This document shows, piece after piece, positions 8,946 through 18,811 of a stretch of 64,000 bases of DNA. The DNA is from Veillonella intestinalis (lineage in GTDB: Bacteria; Bacillota; Negativicutes; Veillonellales; Veillonellaceae), in assembly GCF_943193155.1 (NCBI RefSeq), contig NZ_CALPDB010000003.1:186001-250000 (forward strand), written 5' to 3'. A model generated the notes under the pieces. It ran no database searches, was not told the origin of the DNA, and saw only the letters and a list, made by a program, of their open reading frames with translations. The translations under genes were made by a program, and so were the position numbers. Each line of letters begins with the position of its first letter. Positions within the stretch are counted from its first letter, which is position 1.

Positions 8946-9012
8946 AGGGAGCCTCCTTTGCATGGGTGAACTTACAGACGAAACTGCTTTAGTAGTTGAA
9001 ATTATAAGGTGG

Positions 9013-9046
9013 TTAGGTTAAGATGGACATAGGCATATTAACCTAA
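9013..9046. promoter_or_regulatory. inverted repeat TTAGGTTAA/TTAACCTAA between ispE and yitT
   Basis: A perfect 9-bp inverted repeat is separated by 16 bases, with GGAATTTTTTA just beyond. It lies in the divergent region, about 70 bases from each gene. It could be an operator or a weak terminator-like hairpin. A related TTAACC/GGTTAA repeat occurs before pgm at 11099-11114. Confidence 0.35.
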
Positions 9047-9115
9047 GGAATTTTTTATATTTAATCAATTTATTATACGCTATTAAGTGAGAAATTTCAA
9101 TTTCCAGGAGGAGCT

Positions 9116-10078
9116 ATGCAGTTTAAGTGGGGCCGCACGACGAATGCTTTAGTTATGACCACATTAGGTTCTTTATTATTTGCTATTGGTATTGATGCTT
9201 TTATTTTGCCGCATAAATTAGTAAGTGGTAGTTTGAGCGGTATTGCGTTAATGTTGTATTATCTAACAGGTATTCAAGTAGGTACCTTAAACTTGCTATT
9301 AAATGTGCCTATTTTATATGCAGCCTATCGTTGGCTCGGGCGTTGGCATTTGATGATTACTATATTTGGGACTGCAGTTATTTCATTTTTAATTAATGCT
9401 GTGGAATTTATGGAGCAGTACCAATTAACATCGGATCCTCTAGTAGGCTCTTTGTTAGGTGGTATTTTGTGTGGTCTTGGACTTGGTATTGTATATCGAG
9501 CTGGTGGTAATACTGGGGGATTAGATCCCATTGCTATGATTATTCGTAAACATTATGGTTTGCAAATAGGGAGTATTATTTTTGGAATTAATGTGCTTGT
9601 ATTATTTGCCGCGGCGTTAGTAATTAGTGTGGAAGCGGCCGCGATTACATTAATTAGTATTTATGTACAGGCTATGATTGCGAATAAAGTGGTAGTAGGT
9701 TTTAATCAGCGTAAAGCTATTTATATTATTTCCTATAAACCATATAAAATTTGTGATGTTATTATTCATCAGTTGGGGCGTGGCGCTACGATTTTAAATG
9801 GGGAAGGCGCTTATACACACCAGCATAAACAAGTAATTTTAGTAGTAGTAGGGTTGATGCAAGTAGCTAAATTAAAGGAAGCTGTTCAAAAAGAAGACCC
9901 AGCAGCATTTATGATTATTTCAGATGCAGCAGAGGTTATTGGACAAGGGTTTACAGTTCCTATAGCTACACCGGAGTCTGTAAATGCAGCTATTGAGCGG
10001 TCTGTACAGACAGGGGCTATGAGTGATGCGTTGCCAGAGGCGCCAGAAGGGACGATTGCAGAAACCCCTAAAAGTTAA
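9116..10078 (+). CDS. YitT-family membrane protein (first of a tandem pair)
   Basis: This 320-residue protein has an N-terminal block of five or six membrane segments (residues about 10-190; GIDAFILPHKLVSGSLSGIA and GGNTGGLDPIAMIIRKHYGL are family hallmarks). A cytoplasmic DUF2179 domain follows (about 200-285; NGEGAYTHQHKQVILVVV). The biochemical function of YitT proteins is not known. The next gene encodes a close paralogue. They differ mainly in the tail, where this copy has about 20 extra residues rich in Pro, Glu and Ala. AGGAGG precedes the ATG. Confidence 0.9.
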   Translation: MQFKWGRTTNALVMTTLGSLLFAIGIDAFILPHKLVSGSLSGIALMLYYLTGIQVGTLNLLLNVPILYAAYRWLGRWHLMITIFGTAVISFLINAVEFMEQYQLTSDPLVGSLLGGILCGLGLGIVYRAGGNTGGLDPIAMIIRKHYGLQIGSIIFGINVLVLFAAALVISVEAAAITLISIYVQAMIANKVVVGFNQRKAIYIISYKPYKICDVIIHQLGRGATILNGEGAYTHQHKQVILVVVGLMQVAKLKEAVQKEDPAAFMIISDAAEVIGQGFTVPIATPESVNAAIERSVQTGAMSDALPEAPEGTIAETPKS

Positions 10079-10102
10079 TGGATTTGAGAATTAGGAGGCG
10101 AC

Positions 10103-11011
10103 ATGTTTAAAAAGTGGAGTTCAACTTTATATGTAATGGCTATGGTCACGTTGGGTACATTCTTATTTGCTATAGGGATTAACGCCTTTGTAGTACCACA
10201 TAAGTTAGTTAGTGGTGGTATTAGTGGGGTTGCGTTGATGCTGTATTATTTAACGGGCATTCAAGTCGGTACATTGAATTTACTTTTAAACATTCCCGTT
10301 TTGTATGCAGCTTATCGCTGGTTAGGTCGTTGGCATGTAATGATAACGATTTTTGGTACTGTAGTATCCTCCGTATTCATTAATATGTTGCGATTTTTGG
10401 CGGACTATAATTTAACGTCTGACCCATTAGTGGGCGCTATCTTGGGGGGCTTATTCTGCGGTATTGGCGTAGGTACTGTATATCGCTCGGGCGGTAATGC
10501 AGGGGGGCTTGATCCTATTGCCTTGATTATTCGAAAGTATTATGGTTTGCAAATTGGTAGTATTGTGTTAGGCATTAACATGGTAATCTTAACCATTGCG
10601 GCATTTGTGGTTAATATTGAAGCGGCCGCTGTTACTTTGGTGAGTTTGTATATTTCGGCTATGCTAACAAACCGTGTTATTGTTGGTTTTGACCAGCGTA
10701 AAGCTGTTTTTATCATATCCTATAAGCCTTATAAAATTTGTGATTTGATTATTAATCAGATTGGTCGTGGTGCCACCATTTTAAATGGGGAAGGTGCTTA
10801 TACTCATCAGCATAAGCAGGTAATTTTAGTAGTGGTTAGCTTAATGCAGGTTGCTAAACTTAAAAAGGCAGTAGAGGAAGAAGATCCAACAGCCTTTTTA
10901 ATGGTAACTGATGTGGCGGAAGTTATTGGTGGTGGTTTTACGTTACCGTCAAAAGCGGAAACCCAGCAAGCAATTGAGCGTATTCGAGCTCGTGTTGAAG
11001 TAAATGAGTAG
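10103..11011 (+). CDS. YitT-family membrane protein (second of a tandem pair)
   Basis: This 302-residue paralogue of the preceding gene begins 25 bases after it behind TTAGGAGGCGAC. Long stretches are the same or nearly so, for example LTGIQVGTLNLLLN, YRWLGRWH and ATILNGEGAYTHQHKQVIL. The pair therefore arose by tandem duplication, with membrane and DUF2179 domains both kept. Co-transcription is likely. The two may form a heteromer, but no role can be assigned from sequence. Confidence 0.9.
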   Translation: MFKKWSSTLYVMAMVTLGTFLFAIGINAFVVPHKLVSGGISGVALMLYYLTGIQVGTLNLLLNIPVLYAAYRWLGRWHVMITIFGTVVSSVFINMLRFLADYNLTSDPLVGAILGGLFCGIGVGTVYRSGGNAGGLDPIALIIRKYYGLQIGSIVLGINMVILTIAAFVVNIEAAAVTLVSLYISAMLTNRVIVGFDQRKAVFIISYKPYKICDLIINQIGRGATILNGEGAYTHQHKQVILVVVSLMQVAKLKKAVEEEDPTAFLMVTDVAEVIGGGFTLPSKAETQQAIERIRARVEVNE

Positions 11012-11023
11012 TTACTCATTTTT
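11002..11023 (+). terminator. hairpin overlapping the second yitT stop codon
   Basis: AAATGAGTA and TACTCATTT form a near-continuous palindrome containing the TAG stop, followed by TT and then GAG. The AT-rich stem and short T run make termination uncertain. Confidence 0.35.
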
Positions 11024-11059
11024 GAGTATTATTTGATATATATATAGTCTTGATATAGT

Positions 11060-11088
11060 TTGACATAGTTTAATCATTGTTTTGAAAT
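11060..11088 (+). promoter_or_regulatory. possible promoter of pgm, with a downstream inverted repeat
   Basis: A perfect TTGACA at 11060-11065 is followed after 17 bases by TGAAAT (4 of 6). A TTAACC-tatc-GGTTAA inverted repeat at 11099-11114 lies at about the transcription start and before the ribosome binding site, where a bound protein or a hairpin could affect expression. Confidence 0.4.
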
Positions 11089-11143
11089 CACATAATAGTT
11101 AACCTATCGGTTAATAGTGTGGTGATGTGTAATGGAGGATTTT

Positions 11144-12823
11144 ATGGCACATGCATTAGCAGGCACTTTGGTGCGTTCAGAAGATTTGATTGATTTAGAG
11201 TCTATTATTGAAGCGTATTATGAAATAGCGCCGCAGTATGAGAATAAAGAGCAACGAATTTCTTTTGGTACATCAGGGCATCGAGGTAAGTCTTTGACAG
11301 GTAGTTTTAATGAATTGCATGTGGCAGCTATTACACAAGCGATTTGTGATGGTCGTAAAGAATTTGGGGCTACCGGTGTTTGTTTTGTAGGTCACGATAC
11401 ACATGCTTTGTCAGAACCTGCGATTGAAACGGTGTTAGAAGTATTGGCTGCTAATGGTGTGGTGGCAGCGGTAGATGGGGAAAATGGGTTTGTACCAACG
11501 CCTAGCGTTTCACGTGCGATTATTCGTTACAATGAAATTATAGATACGCAATCGACTGTAGCTTTTGTGCCTGATTTTTTAAAAGACAAAGTTGGTCAAG
11601 GTAAAGCCGATGGCATTATTATTACCCCTTCTCACAATCCTCCGGATCAAGGGGGCATTAAATATAATCCGATTAATGGTGGGCCGGCAGATACTACCAT
11701 TACGAAATGGATTGAAACAAAAGCTAATGAGTATATTAAAGCTGGCGGTGAAGGGATTCGCCGTGTGGCTATTGATGAGATTGATTCAGGTCTTCAATGG
11801 GAATATGACTATAAAGGCTTATATGTGAAGGAATTAGCAGAAGTTATTAATTTTGAAGCAATTCGTAAAGCTAAGCCTAAGGTATTGGTGAATGCACTTG
11901 GTGGCAGTGGTATGGAATACTGGGAAGCTATCAGTGATACATATGACCTTGATTTGACAATTATTAATAATGAATACGATCCAACTTTTAGTTTCATGCC
12001 TTATGACCATGATGGGGTAGTTCGCATGGATTGTTCTTCCACCTATGCTATGGCTGATGTGGTAAAACAGATTGGGCAATTTGATTTAGCTGTGGGGAAT
12101 GATCCTGATTATGATCGTTATGGCATAGTGACTAAAGCTGGGCTAATGGCGCCTAATCACTTTTTGATAACTGCAGGAGCGTATTTATTTTATAATCGTA
12201 AGTGGGCGGGCAAAGGATTTGGGAAAACCGCCGTTGTCACTGGTATGGTGGATAAATTCTGTGCTGATAATGACATTACTGTATATGAAGTGCCTGTAGG
12301 GTTTAAATATTTTGCCGCCCTTCTATTCGATGGCACTATTGGCATTGGTGGCGAAGAAAGTGCAGGAGCCTCTTTCCTTAAAAAGGATGGCACTGTTTGG
12401 ACTACTGACAAAGATGGCATAATTATGGCTTTACTTGCTATGGAAATGTGGTCTGTTACAGGACGAACTCCGGATCAATTATATGAAGCTTTGACGCAGC
12501 GTTATGGTAGTCCTATTTTTACACGTATTGATACTCCATGTAGCAAAGTGACTAAAGAGGCTTTGAGCCAACTTCAAGCTAGTGATGTGCAGGCTACAGA
12601 ATTAGCAGGTGAGCCGATTGAGTCAATTCGTACTACTTCGTTATATGGTGAATACGGACTTGGCGGTTTACGTATTACGACAGAAAAAAGTTTTTTAGTA
12701 GCACGTCCTTCTGGAACGGAAGATTTATACAAAGTATATGCAGAAAGTTTCAATGGCGAAGACGCCTTAAATTCTTTGTTAAAAGCAGGTCAAGACCTTG
12801 TAAACGAGGTTACTGCACGGTAG
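11144..12823 (+). CDS. pgm: phosphoglucomutase (alpha-D-phosphohexomutase family)
   Basis: The enzyme interconverts glucose-1-phosphate and glucose-6-phosphate, linking glycolysis or gluconeogenesis to nucleotide sugars and glycogen. Four domains are recognisable. The substrate-entry motif is SFGTSGHRG, the phosphoserine loop is ITPSHNPPDQGG, the metal loop is DPDYDRYG, the sugar loop is GGEESAG, and the phosphate-binding loop is RPSGTEDLYKVY. An upstream in-frame ATG at 11132 overlaps the GGAGG ribosome binding site, so the ATG at 11144 is preferred (559 residues). It has the full length of the bacterial glucose-specific form and stands as a single-gene unit. Confidence 0.95.
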   Translation: MAHALAGTLVRSEDLIDLESIIEAYYEIAPQYENKEQRISFGTSGHRGKSLTGSFNELHVAAITQAICDGRKEFGATGVCFVGHDTHALSEPAIETVLEVLAANGVVAAVDGENGFVPTPSVSRAIIRYNEIIDTQSTVAFVPDFLKDKVGQGKADGIIITPSHNPPDQGGIKYNPINGGPADTTITKWIETKANEYIKAGGEGIRRVAIDEIDSGLQWEYDYKGLYVKELAEVINFEAIRKAKPKVLVNALGGSGMEYWEAISDTYDLDLTIINNEYDPTFSFMPYDHDGVVRMDCSSTYAMADVVKQIGQFDLAVGNDPDYDRYGIVTKAGLMAPNHFLITAGAYLFYNRKWAGKGFGKTAVVTGMVDKFCADNDITVYEVPVGFKYFAALLFDGTIGIGGEESAGASFLKKDGTVWTTDKDGIIMALLAMEMWSVTGRTPDQLYEALTQRYGSPIFTRIDTPCSKVTKEALSQLQASDVQATELAGEPIESIRTTSLYGEYGLGGLRITTEKSFLVARPSGTEDLYKVYAESFNGEDALNSLLKAGQDLVNEVTAR

Positions 12824-12840
12824 AATTGTAAAATAAATTG

Positions 12841-12849
12841 TGATATAAT
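12841..12849 (+). promoter_or_regulatory. extended -10 promoter for the ACT/UPF0210 operon
   Basis: TGATATAAT is a TGn-extended consensus -10 box 62 bases upstream of the ACT-domain start codon, just after the pgm stop. No good -35 box is present, as is usual for extended -10 promoters. Confidence 0.5.
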
Positions 12850-12910
12850 ATAACATTATTGAAATACAGAGAGAAACGTTGAATTAGGTATTAAGGAAAA
12901 GGTGAATCAC

Positions 12911-13180
12911 ATGAAAGTAGTTGTAACTGTAGTAGGGGTAGACCGAGTGGGAATCATTGCCCGCGTTGCTACCGTATTGGCAGAAAATAATGTAAATATT
13001 GTATCCATCAACCAGACGATTTTAGATGGGATGTTTAACATGATTATGATGTGTGAAGCCGCAGATCCGACAGCGCTTCAAAAGGTGCAAGAAGCATTAA
13101 CTGTTGAGGGGGAACAGTTAGGTGTTCAAATTATGGCGCAACATGCGGATATATTCCTTAGCATGCATCGCGTAGGGTAG
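12911..13180 (+). CDS. ACT domain protein (UPF0237)
   Basis: This 89-residue single ACT domain ([19 protein letters not shown]) resembles the GcvR-like UPF0237 family. ACT domains bind amino acids, but no ligand is established here. A GTG nine bases earlier is in frame but overlaps the AAGGAAAAGG ribosome binding site, so the ATG is chosen. It is followed after eight bases by the UPF0210 gene. This gene pair is conserved in many Firmicutes and archaea, suggesting that the ACT protein senses a ligand for its partner. Confidence 0.88.
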   Translation: MKVVVTVVGVDRVGIIARVATVLAENNVNIVSINQTILDGMFNMIMMCEAADPTALQKVQEALTVEGEQLGVQIMAQHADIFLSMHRVG

Positions 13181-13188
13181 GTGACACT

Positions 13189-14547
13189 ATGTTAAGCATC
13201 GAGAATATTATTGAAACTAACCAGATGATTCGTGATAATAAATTAGATGTTCGTACGATTACTATGGGCATTAGTTTATTAGGTTGTACTGCGTCTGATG
13301 GTAAGACGCTTTGTACGCGCATTTATGACCATATAACTAAGGAAGCTGAAAATTTAGTAGCTACTGGCGAAGCGATTGCGCAAGAATATGGGGTGCCAAT
13401 TATCAATAAACGAGTATCGGTTACACCTATTTCCTTAGTTGCGGCAGGTAGTGATTTAAAAAGCTATGTACCAGTAGCGGAAGCCCTTGATAAGGCAGCT
13501 AAAGCAGTGGGCGTTAATTTTATTGGCGGGTTTTCTGCTTTAGTAAGTAAAGGGTATACAGAAGGGGATCGTCGTTTAATTGCATCGATTCCAGAAGCAC
13601 TAGCGACTACAGATTTGGTATGTAGTTCTGTTGGTATTGGTTCCACTAAGGCAGGTATCAATATGGATGCTGTTGCTGAAATGGGACAAATTGTAAAACA
13701 GACGGCAGAGCTTACTGCAGACCGTGATGCATTTGGGTGTGCTAAGCTTGTCATTTTTTGTAATCCTGTCGAAGATAATCCATTTATGGCAGGAGCATTT
13801 CATGGTGTCACAGAAGGTAATACTACGATTAGCGTTGGTGTCAGTGGACCAGGGGTTGTTAAACATGCATTGGAAGCTGTGCGTGGACGACCTTTTGATG
13901 AGGTGGCCGAAACGATTAAACGCACAGCCTTCAAAATTACACGCGTTGGCCAATTAGTGGCTCAGGAAGCTTCACGGCGATTAGGTAAGCAGTTTGGGAT
14001 AATTGATTTATCCTTAGCTCCTACGCCTGCTGTGGGCGACTCCGTAGCGCATGTATTAGAAGAAATGGGTATTACCTCCTGTGGGGCTCATGGTACTACA
14101 GCAGCATTAGCCTTGCTTAATGATGCCGTGAAAAAAGGTGGCCTCATGGCATCTTCTCATGTAGGTGGTTTGAGTGGTGCCTTTATTCCTGTTAGTGAGG
14201 ATAAAGGTATGATCGATGCTGTATCAGTAGGTAGTTTAAGTTTGGACAAATTAGAAGCTATGACTTGCGTATGTTCCGTAGGTCTAGATATGATTGCGGT
14301 GCCGGGCGATACATCGGCAGCCACTATTTCGGCTATTATTGCTGATGAAGCTGCTATTGGTATGATTAATAATAAAACAACTGCTGTTCGACTTATTCCT
14401 GTACCTGGTAAAACAGTGGGAGAAATGGTTGAATTTGGCGGTTTATTGGGATATTGCCCAATTATTGAAGTAAGTCCGTTTGGGGCAGAAGAGTTCATTC
14501 AACGAGGTGGACGAATTCCAGCACCTATTCGTAGTCTTACAAACTAA
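13189..14547 (+). CDS. UPF0210/DUF711 (PFL-like) family protein
   Basis: This 452-residue cytoplasmic protein matches the UPF0210 family, sometimes labelled PFL family because of a pyruvate formate-lyase-like fold. No catalytic function has been shown. Recognisable features are the N-terminal [11 protein letters not shown], the Gly-rich [12 protein letters not shown], and the C-terminal [20 protein letters not shown]. Cysteines at SSVGIGSTK-flanking and [15 protein letters not shown] positions are present. It is co-transcribed with the ACT gene. Confidence 0.9.
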   Translation: MLSIENIIETNQMIRDNKLDVRTITMGISLLGCTASDGKTLCTRIYDHITKEAENLVATGEAIAQEYGVPIINKRVSVTPISLVAAGSDLKSYVPVAEALDKAAKAVGVNFIGGFSALVSKGYTEGDRRLIASIPEALATTDLVCSSVGIGSTKAGINMDAVAEMGQIVKQTAELTADRDAFGCAKLVIFCNPVEDNPFMAGAFHGVTEGNTTISVGVSGPGVVKHALEAVRGRPFDEVAETIKRTAFKITRVGQLVAQEASRRLGKQFGIIDLSLAPTPAVGDSVAHVLEEMGITSCGAHGTTAALALLNDAVKKGGLMASSHVGGLSGAFIPVSEDKGMIDAVSVGSLSLDKLEAMTCVCSVGLDMIAVPGDTSAATISAIIADEAAIGMINNKTTAVRLIPVPGKTVGEMVEFGGLLGYCPIIEVSPFGAEEFIQRGGRIPAPIRSLTN

Positions 14548-14571
14548 GGATAAGCACGAGGAGGTGCAGTA

Positions 14572-15621
14572 ATGACGGTGTACGTGTGGGCATTCATAAT
14601 TGCTTTAGTCATTACGTTTGCGATTACACCGCTAATTAAAAAGTTGGCGATTAATATTGGGGCTATGGATAAACCAGATGCGCGTAAAGTGCATCATGGG
14701 GCGATTCCCCGCTTAGGTGGCTTAGCTATCTTTATTGGCTATATGATTTCCGTTATCTACTCAGTAGACGATTTAAGTGCTGAAATGGGCTTATTAATTG
14801 GCTCAGTGGTGCTTGTAGCTGTTGGCATTTGGGATGATGTGAAACAAATTGGTCCTAAAACAAAATTAACAGGTCAAATTTTAGCGGCTGCAGTAGTCGT
14901 GGCCTTTGGTAATCAAGTAGAATTTATTACTAATCCTTGGGGGCATGTCTTTTATTTGGGCATTTTTTCAATTCCTCTAACTATCTTTTGGATTGTAGGT
15001 TTTACTAATATCGTGAATTTAATTGATGGTTTGGATGGATTGGCAGCTGGTATTTCGTTGATTTCTTCCATTGCTATATTCACGGTACTTTGGCAAATGG
15101 GACAAACTGATTTAGCTTGTATTGCATTGGCTCTAGCTGGTGCTGCTTGCGGTTTTTTACGGTATAACTTTAATCCTGCTAAAATCTTTATGGGTGATAC
15201 AGGAAGTATGTTATTAGGCTATACTATGGCTACCATTTCCGTTATGGGGGCTGTTAAGACCGCTGCGACAATTTCTCTAGTTGTTCCTGTTATTGTATTA
15301 GGTTTGCCTATTTTAGATACGACATTTGCTATTATTCGTCGTAAAATTAATGGACGTCCAGTATTTAAGCCTGATAAAGGACATATGCATCACCGTTTAT
15401 TAGCGTTGGGCTTATCTCAAAAACAAGCGGTGTTACTCATGTATGCCGTAACTGCTTTATTAGGTTATATAGCTATTTTGTTAGCAAAAGTAAATATTTT
15501 AGTTGGCATTGCTATTGTGCTAGCTATTTTGTGTGTTTGTGTGTTTATTGCTACTAAGCTTGGTATGATTGCTAAAGATGAAGTAGTAGCAAAAGAAGAA
15601 ACAGTTACAAATAGACGGTAA
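14572..15621 (+). CDS. polyprenyl-phosphate GlcNAc-1-phosphate transferase (WecA/TagO type)
   Basis: This is a 349-residue multispanning enzyme of the MraY/WecA family. It transfers HexNAc-1-phosphate from a UDP-sugar to undecaprenyl phosphate, starting surface glycan synthesis. Catalytic motifs are present in order: the DKPDARKVHHGAIPRLGG loop, DDVKQIGPKTKL, NLIDGLDGLAAG, FMGDTGSMLLG and the cytoplasmic HMHHRLLALG. The last motif marks the WecA/TagO group rather than MraY. The next gene, a UDP-GlcNAc 2-epimerase, suggests glycan containing GlcNAc and ManNAc. A ribosome binding site GAGGAGGTG precedes the ATG. Confidence 0.92.
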   Translation: MTVYVWAFIIALVITFAITPLIKKLAINIGAMDKPDARKVHHGAIPRLGGLAIFIGYMISVIYSVDDLSAEMGLLIGSVVLVAVGIWDDVKQIGPKTKLTGQILAAAVVVAFGNQVEFITNPWGHVFYLGIFSIPLTIFWIVGFTNIVNLIDGLDGLAAGISLISSIAIFTVLWQMGQTDLACIALALAGAACGFLRYNFNPAKIFMGDTGSMLLGYTMATISVMGAVKTAATISLVVPVIVLGLPILDTTFAIIRRKINGRPVFKPDKGHMHHRLLALGLSQKQAVLLMYAVTALLGYIAILLAKVNILVGIAIVLAILCVCVFIATKLGMIAKDEVVAKEETVTNRR

Positions 15622-15628
15622 TCTGCGA

Positions 15629-15653
15629 GCGCTTGTACGGATTGTACAGGCGC
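15629..15653 (+). terminator. hairpin between the wecA-type gene and wecB
   Basis: GCGCTTGTAC and GTACAGGCGC pair (one G-T) around a 5-base loop. No T tract follows (CTTCATAGC), so this is probably an RNA-processing or partial pausing element rather than a full terminator. Confidence 0.35.
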
Positions 15654-15706
15654 CTTCATAGCATACAGGGATTTATCTTGTGGCTAGCGATTTATGGGAG
15701 GTAATT

Positions 15707-16852
15707 ATGTTAAAAGTAATGACAGTCTTTGGTACACGACCAGAAGCAATTAAAATGGCACCTGTAGTGAAAGCGTTACAAGCAGCGCCAGATATGGAAG
15801 CAATTGTAACGGTTACTGCGCAACATCGCGAGATGCTAGATCAAGTGTTAGATTTATTTGCTATTACACCAGACTACGATTTAAATATTATGAGTCAGGG
15901 GCAAACTTTGTATGATGTAACTACACGTGCCTTAGAAGGACTTAAAGATGTGCTGATGGAAGCTAAACCTGATGTAGTATTAGTTCATGGTGATACGACA
16001 ACTACCTTTGCTGGCGCTTTGGCCTCTTTTTATCAAGAAATTCCTGTAGGTCATGTGGAAGCTGGCTTGCGTACGGGCAATATTTATTCCCCATTCCCAG
16101 AAGAAATGAATCGTAAATTGACAGGCTCTTTAGCCACTTATCATTTTGCACCTACTTCGAGTGCAGAAAAGAACTTAATGAAAGAAAATGTAAGTTCGGC
16201 ACATTTATATGTGACTGGTAATACTGTTATTGATGCTCTTCAAACGACGGTAAAAGAGAATTATCAGTTTGAAGAAGATTTATTGAATACATTGGATTAT
16301 AAGGGGCGTCGGATTGTATTAGTTACCACTCATCGCCGTGAAAATCTTGGTGAACCAATGCGTCATGTATATAAAGCAATTCGTCGCTTAGTTGATGCCT
16401 TTGAGGATATTGAAGTAGTATTCCCTGTTCATAAAAATCCAAAAGTACGAAGCATTGTTAACGAAGAATTAGGGAGTGTAGATCATGTCCATTTAATTGA
16501 TCCTTTAGATTATGAACCATTTGCTAATTTAATGGCTCGCTCTTATCTATTGATGACAGACTCTGGTGGCATTCAAGAAGAAGCACCTGCTTTGGGGAAA
16601 CCTGTGCTTGTGCTTCGTAATACAACGGAGCGTCCAGAAGCTGTTACAGCAGGTACAGTACGTTTAGTAGGGACTGATGAAAATACTGTTTATGATACAG
16701 CCCATCGTTTATTAGCTGATAAAGAGGCCTATGATGTGATGGCAAACTCAGTAAATCCTTATGGGGATGGTATTGCGTCACAACGCATTATTGAAGCTTT
16801 GCGATATGAATTTTTGCAGAGTGGCAAGAAGCCAAGTCGTTTTGGTTATTAA
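15707..16852 (+). CDS. wecB: UDP-N-acetylglucosamine 2-epimerase, non-hydrolysing
   Basis: The enzyme interconverts UDP-GlcNAc and UDP-ManNAc for surface polysaccharide. Its GT-B fold motifs include the N-terminal [38 protein letters not shown] and the C-terminal [19 protein letters not shown]. An in-frame GTG at 15680 is ignored because GGGAGG at 15696-15701 places the start at the ATG at 15707, giving 381 residues, the normal length. It follows the WecA/TagO-type gene, consistent with one glycan pathway. Confidence 0.93.
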   Translation: MLKVMTVFGTRPEAIKMAPVVKALQAAPDMEAIVTVTAQHREMLDQVLDLFAITPDYDLNIMSQGQTLYDVTTRALEGLKDVLMEAKPDVVLVHGDTTTTFAGALASFYQEIPVGHVEAGLRTGNIYSPFPEEMNRKLTGSLATYHFAPTSSAEKNLMKENVSSAHLYVTGNTVIDALQTTVKENYQFEEDLLNTLDYKGRRIVLVTTHRRENLGEPMRHVYKAIRRLVDAFEDIEVVFPVHKNPKVRSIVNEELGSVDHVHLIDPLDYEPFANLMARSYLLMTDSGGIQEEAPALGKPVLVLRNTTERPEAVTAGTVRLVGTDENTVYDTAHRLLADKEAYDVMANSVNPYGDGIASQRIIEALRYEFLQSGKKPSRFGY

Positions 16853-17277
16853 TCATAATAGGTCATTTGCGTTATTGTAGTTAACCAGATGGCTTATTGA
16901 AGTTAATGAATTTAGCTATTAAAGTTAATCAGCATATAGTAATTAATTAGTGGATACACTAATAATTGAGGGCTGATGTATAGCTGGAACTTAAAAATTT
17001 TATTTGATTAGCTATATTAATTTATACAAAAAGGCCTAAAAATAGCCTTCATTATTCTTGTCAAGCATGAATGAAATTCGAGTTAGTAATCATAAAAATA
17101 TATCACAGTGATTATATTATTTGATGAATTGAGACGAAGATATAAATTAAATAGGCGATTCGATATTATAAAATAAAGCGTTTGTTATATATAGAGAAAA
17201 ATCGTTATTTGCGTATCGTATATATTTAAATATTTTGTGAAGTGAAAAAGCTATAAATTATAGTTGCTATAGGTGCA
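16853..17277. other. AT-rich intergenic region before the ATP synthase operon
   Basis: No gene is supported. Around 16880-16960 there are imperfect direct repeats containing AAGTTAAT. At 17029-17050 a short stem (AAGGC/GCCTT) may be a weak end for the wecB transcript. Otherwise only AT-rich sequence is visible. Confidence 0.5.
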
Positions 17278-17307
17278 TTGGCTAAAGTAATGACAAAATG
17301 TTATAAT
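17278..17307 (+). promoter_or_regulatory. promoter of the ATP synthase operon
   Basis: TTGGCT at 17278-17283, an 18-base spacer, and a perfect TATAAT at 17302-17307 preceded by the TGn extension (TGTTATAAT). It gives a leader of about 85 bases before the first gene of the operon. Confidence 0.6.
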
Positions 17308-17398
17308 TTAGTGACTGTTAAATTTCCTTATTTTATACTTGAACCATACAGTATAGTGGGGAGGTTATCATATTAGTTAACAAAGTGTAGGTGATGCT

Positions 17399-17605
17399 AT
17401 GAAGCGACTAGATTCCACTACTTTAAAAGCTTTAAATGTAGCGCTATCAGCAGGTTTTTCTTTGCTAGTATCTATTTTAGGATGTATAGCAATAGGACGC
17501 GGCATAGATTATCTATTTGATGTATCGCCGTGGGGGACTCTGATAGGAGGCATTATAGGAGGCTTAGGAGGCTTATACTCTCTTTACTTGAGAGTTGTTT
17601 CCTGA
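17399..17605 (+). CDS. AtpZ/AtpI-family small membrane protein
   Basis: This 68-residue protein has two transmembrane helices with a Gly-rich second helix (LIGGIIGGLGGLYSLY), matching the AtpZ/AtpI family found at the head of Firmicute F1Fo operons. AtpZ and AtpI proteins are linked to c-ring assembly and ion transport. The start ATG follows GTAGGTGAT. It is 13 bases upstream of the second small gene. Confidence 0.8.
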   Translation: MKRLDSTTLKALNVALSAGFSLLVSILGCIAIGRGIDYLFDVSPWGTLIGGIIGGLGGLYSLYLRVVS

Positions 17606-17618
17606 AAGGGGATAGAGC

Positions 17619-18008
17619 ATGGCGGATTTTGTGGAATTTTTAAAGCGTATGACAGCCTATTTATTTTTCACAACAATTAGCATTATGTTATTGCTAGAAG
17701 TTTTGGATTATGAACAGTACATCCTAGGTTGGCTTTGGGGATGTGGCATTAATTTTTTATACTTGCTTGTTTTAGGGCTGTGGATTTATCGAGTTCGTCA
17801 TAAGGATATTCGCGTTATAGAAAAAGCAACCAAGGCGGGATCTGCAGTGCGGCTTACCTTAGTTGCCTTTGGAACCATATTGGCAGCTTTTCTGTTTGAT
17901 AATTTTCCGTTCGTTGCATATATGTTAGGTCTGTTGGCGTGGCGCCCCTTATCTATCATAGAACGAATTCGGTATAACATGCAGAATGGCTGGAATAGTT
18001 TAATTTAG
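17619..18008 (+). CDS. atpI: ATP synthase subunit I
   Basis: This 129-residue protein has four predicted membrane helices, consistent with AtpI/UncI, an assembly factor for the c ring. The sequence is poorly conserved, so the call rests on size, topology and position between atpZ and atpB. Confidence 0.7.
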   Translation: MADFVEFLKRMTAYLFFTTISIMLLLEVLDYEQYILGWLWGCGINFLYLLVLGLWIYRVRHKDIRVIEKATKAGSAVRLTLVAFGTILAAFLFDNFPFVAYMLGLLAWRPLSIIERIRYNMQNGWNSLI

Positions 18009-18066
18009 TGCATATTCGTAAATTTAGATAAATAGTAGCTAAAATTCGTGAAAGGAGGTGAACCTT

Positions 18067-18738
18067 ATGGAGTTACATACCGGTAACCATACCGTTGTTC
18101 ACATGTGGGGAATGGCATTTAATATGGATACCCTATATATGACATGGCTTGTATTTGGTATTCTTATTGTCATTGCCTTTTTTGCTACACGACAAGTTAA
18201 CATGGTTCCCACAGGAGTTCAGAATGTTGTGGAATTTATATTAGAAGCTATTGGCAACCAGTTGAAGGGACCTTTAGGTAAGCACTTTAATAAGGTAAGT
18301 TCGCTACTATTTACGTTCTTTTTCTTTATCTTAGTAAGTAATGAATTGGGATTAATACCAAGCCCACATATCTTGGTATCGCCTACTAATGATTTGAATA
18401 CGACGTTAGGACTGGCACTAGCTAGTTCATTTAGTATTTGGGTTATTGGGGCACGTATCAAAGGGCCTGCTTACTTCAAGCACTTTTTTCAACCGTTTGC
18501 CGTTTTCGTAATTTTCCATCTTATGGAAGAGATTTCTAAACCGATTACGCTTAGTTTCCGTCTTTTTGGCAACATTGTAGCCGGTGAAATTGTGTTGGAA
18601 TTGTTAAATGGATTGGCACCATATTTAACACCGATTATCTGGATTGTATTTAGTCTTTTTGTTGGTGTTATTCAAGCCTTTGTATTTACTATTTTAGTAA
18701 CATCCTACTTAGGGATGGCGGTTTCAGAAGAACATTAA
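18067..18738 (+). CDS. atpB: ATP synthase Fo subunit a
   Basis: Subunit a forms the ion half-channels next to the c ring. The essential arginine lies in the conserved helix SFRLFGNIVAGEIVLELL. Five or six membrane segments are visible. An in-frame GTG at 18058 is part of the Shine-Dalgarno AAAGGAGGTG, so the ATG at 18067 is chosen, giving 223 residues. Confidence 0.95.
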   Translation: MELHTGNHTVVHMWGMAFNMDTLYMTWLVFGILIVIAFFATRQVNMVPTGVQNVVEFILEAIGNQLKGPLGKHFNKVSSLLFTFFFFILVSNELGLIPSPHILVSPTNDLNTTLGLALASSFSIWVIGARIKGPAYFKHFFQPFAVFVIFHLMEEISKPITLSFRLFGNIVAGEIVLELLNGLAPYLTPIIWIVFSLFVGVIQAFVFTILVTSYLGMAVSEEH

Positions 18739-18811
18739 TCACCATAGTTTTACAATCTAATTAAGTAGATATTAGATAGTATTAAATTACATTTTTAGGA
18801 GGAATTTTATT

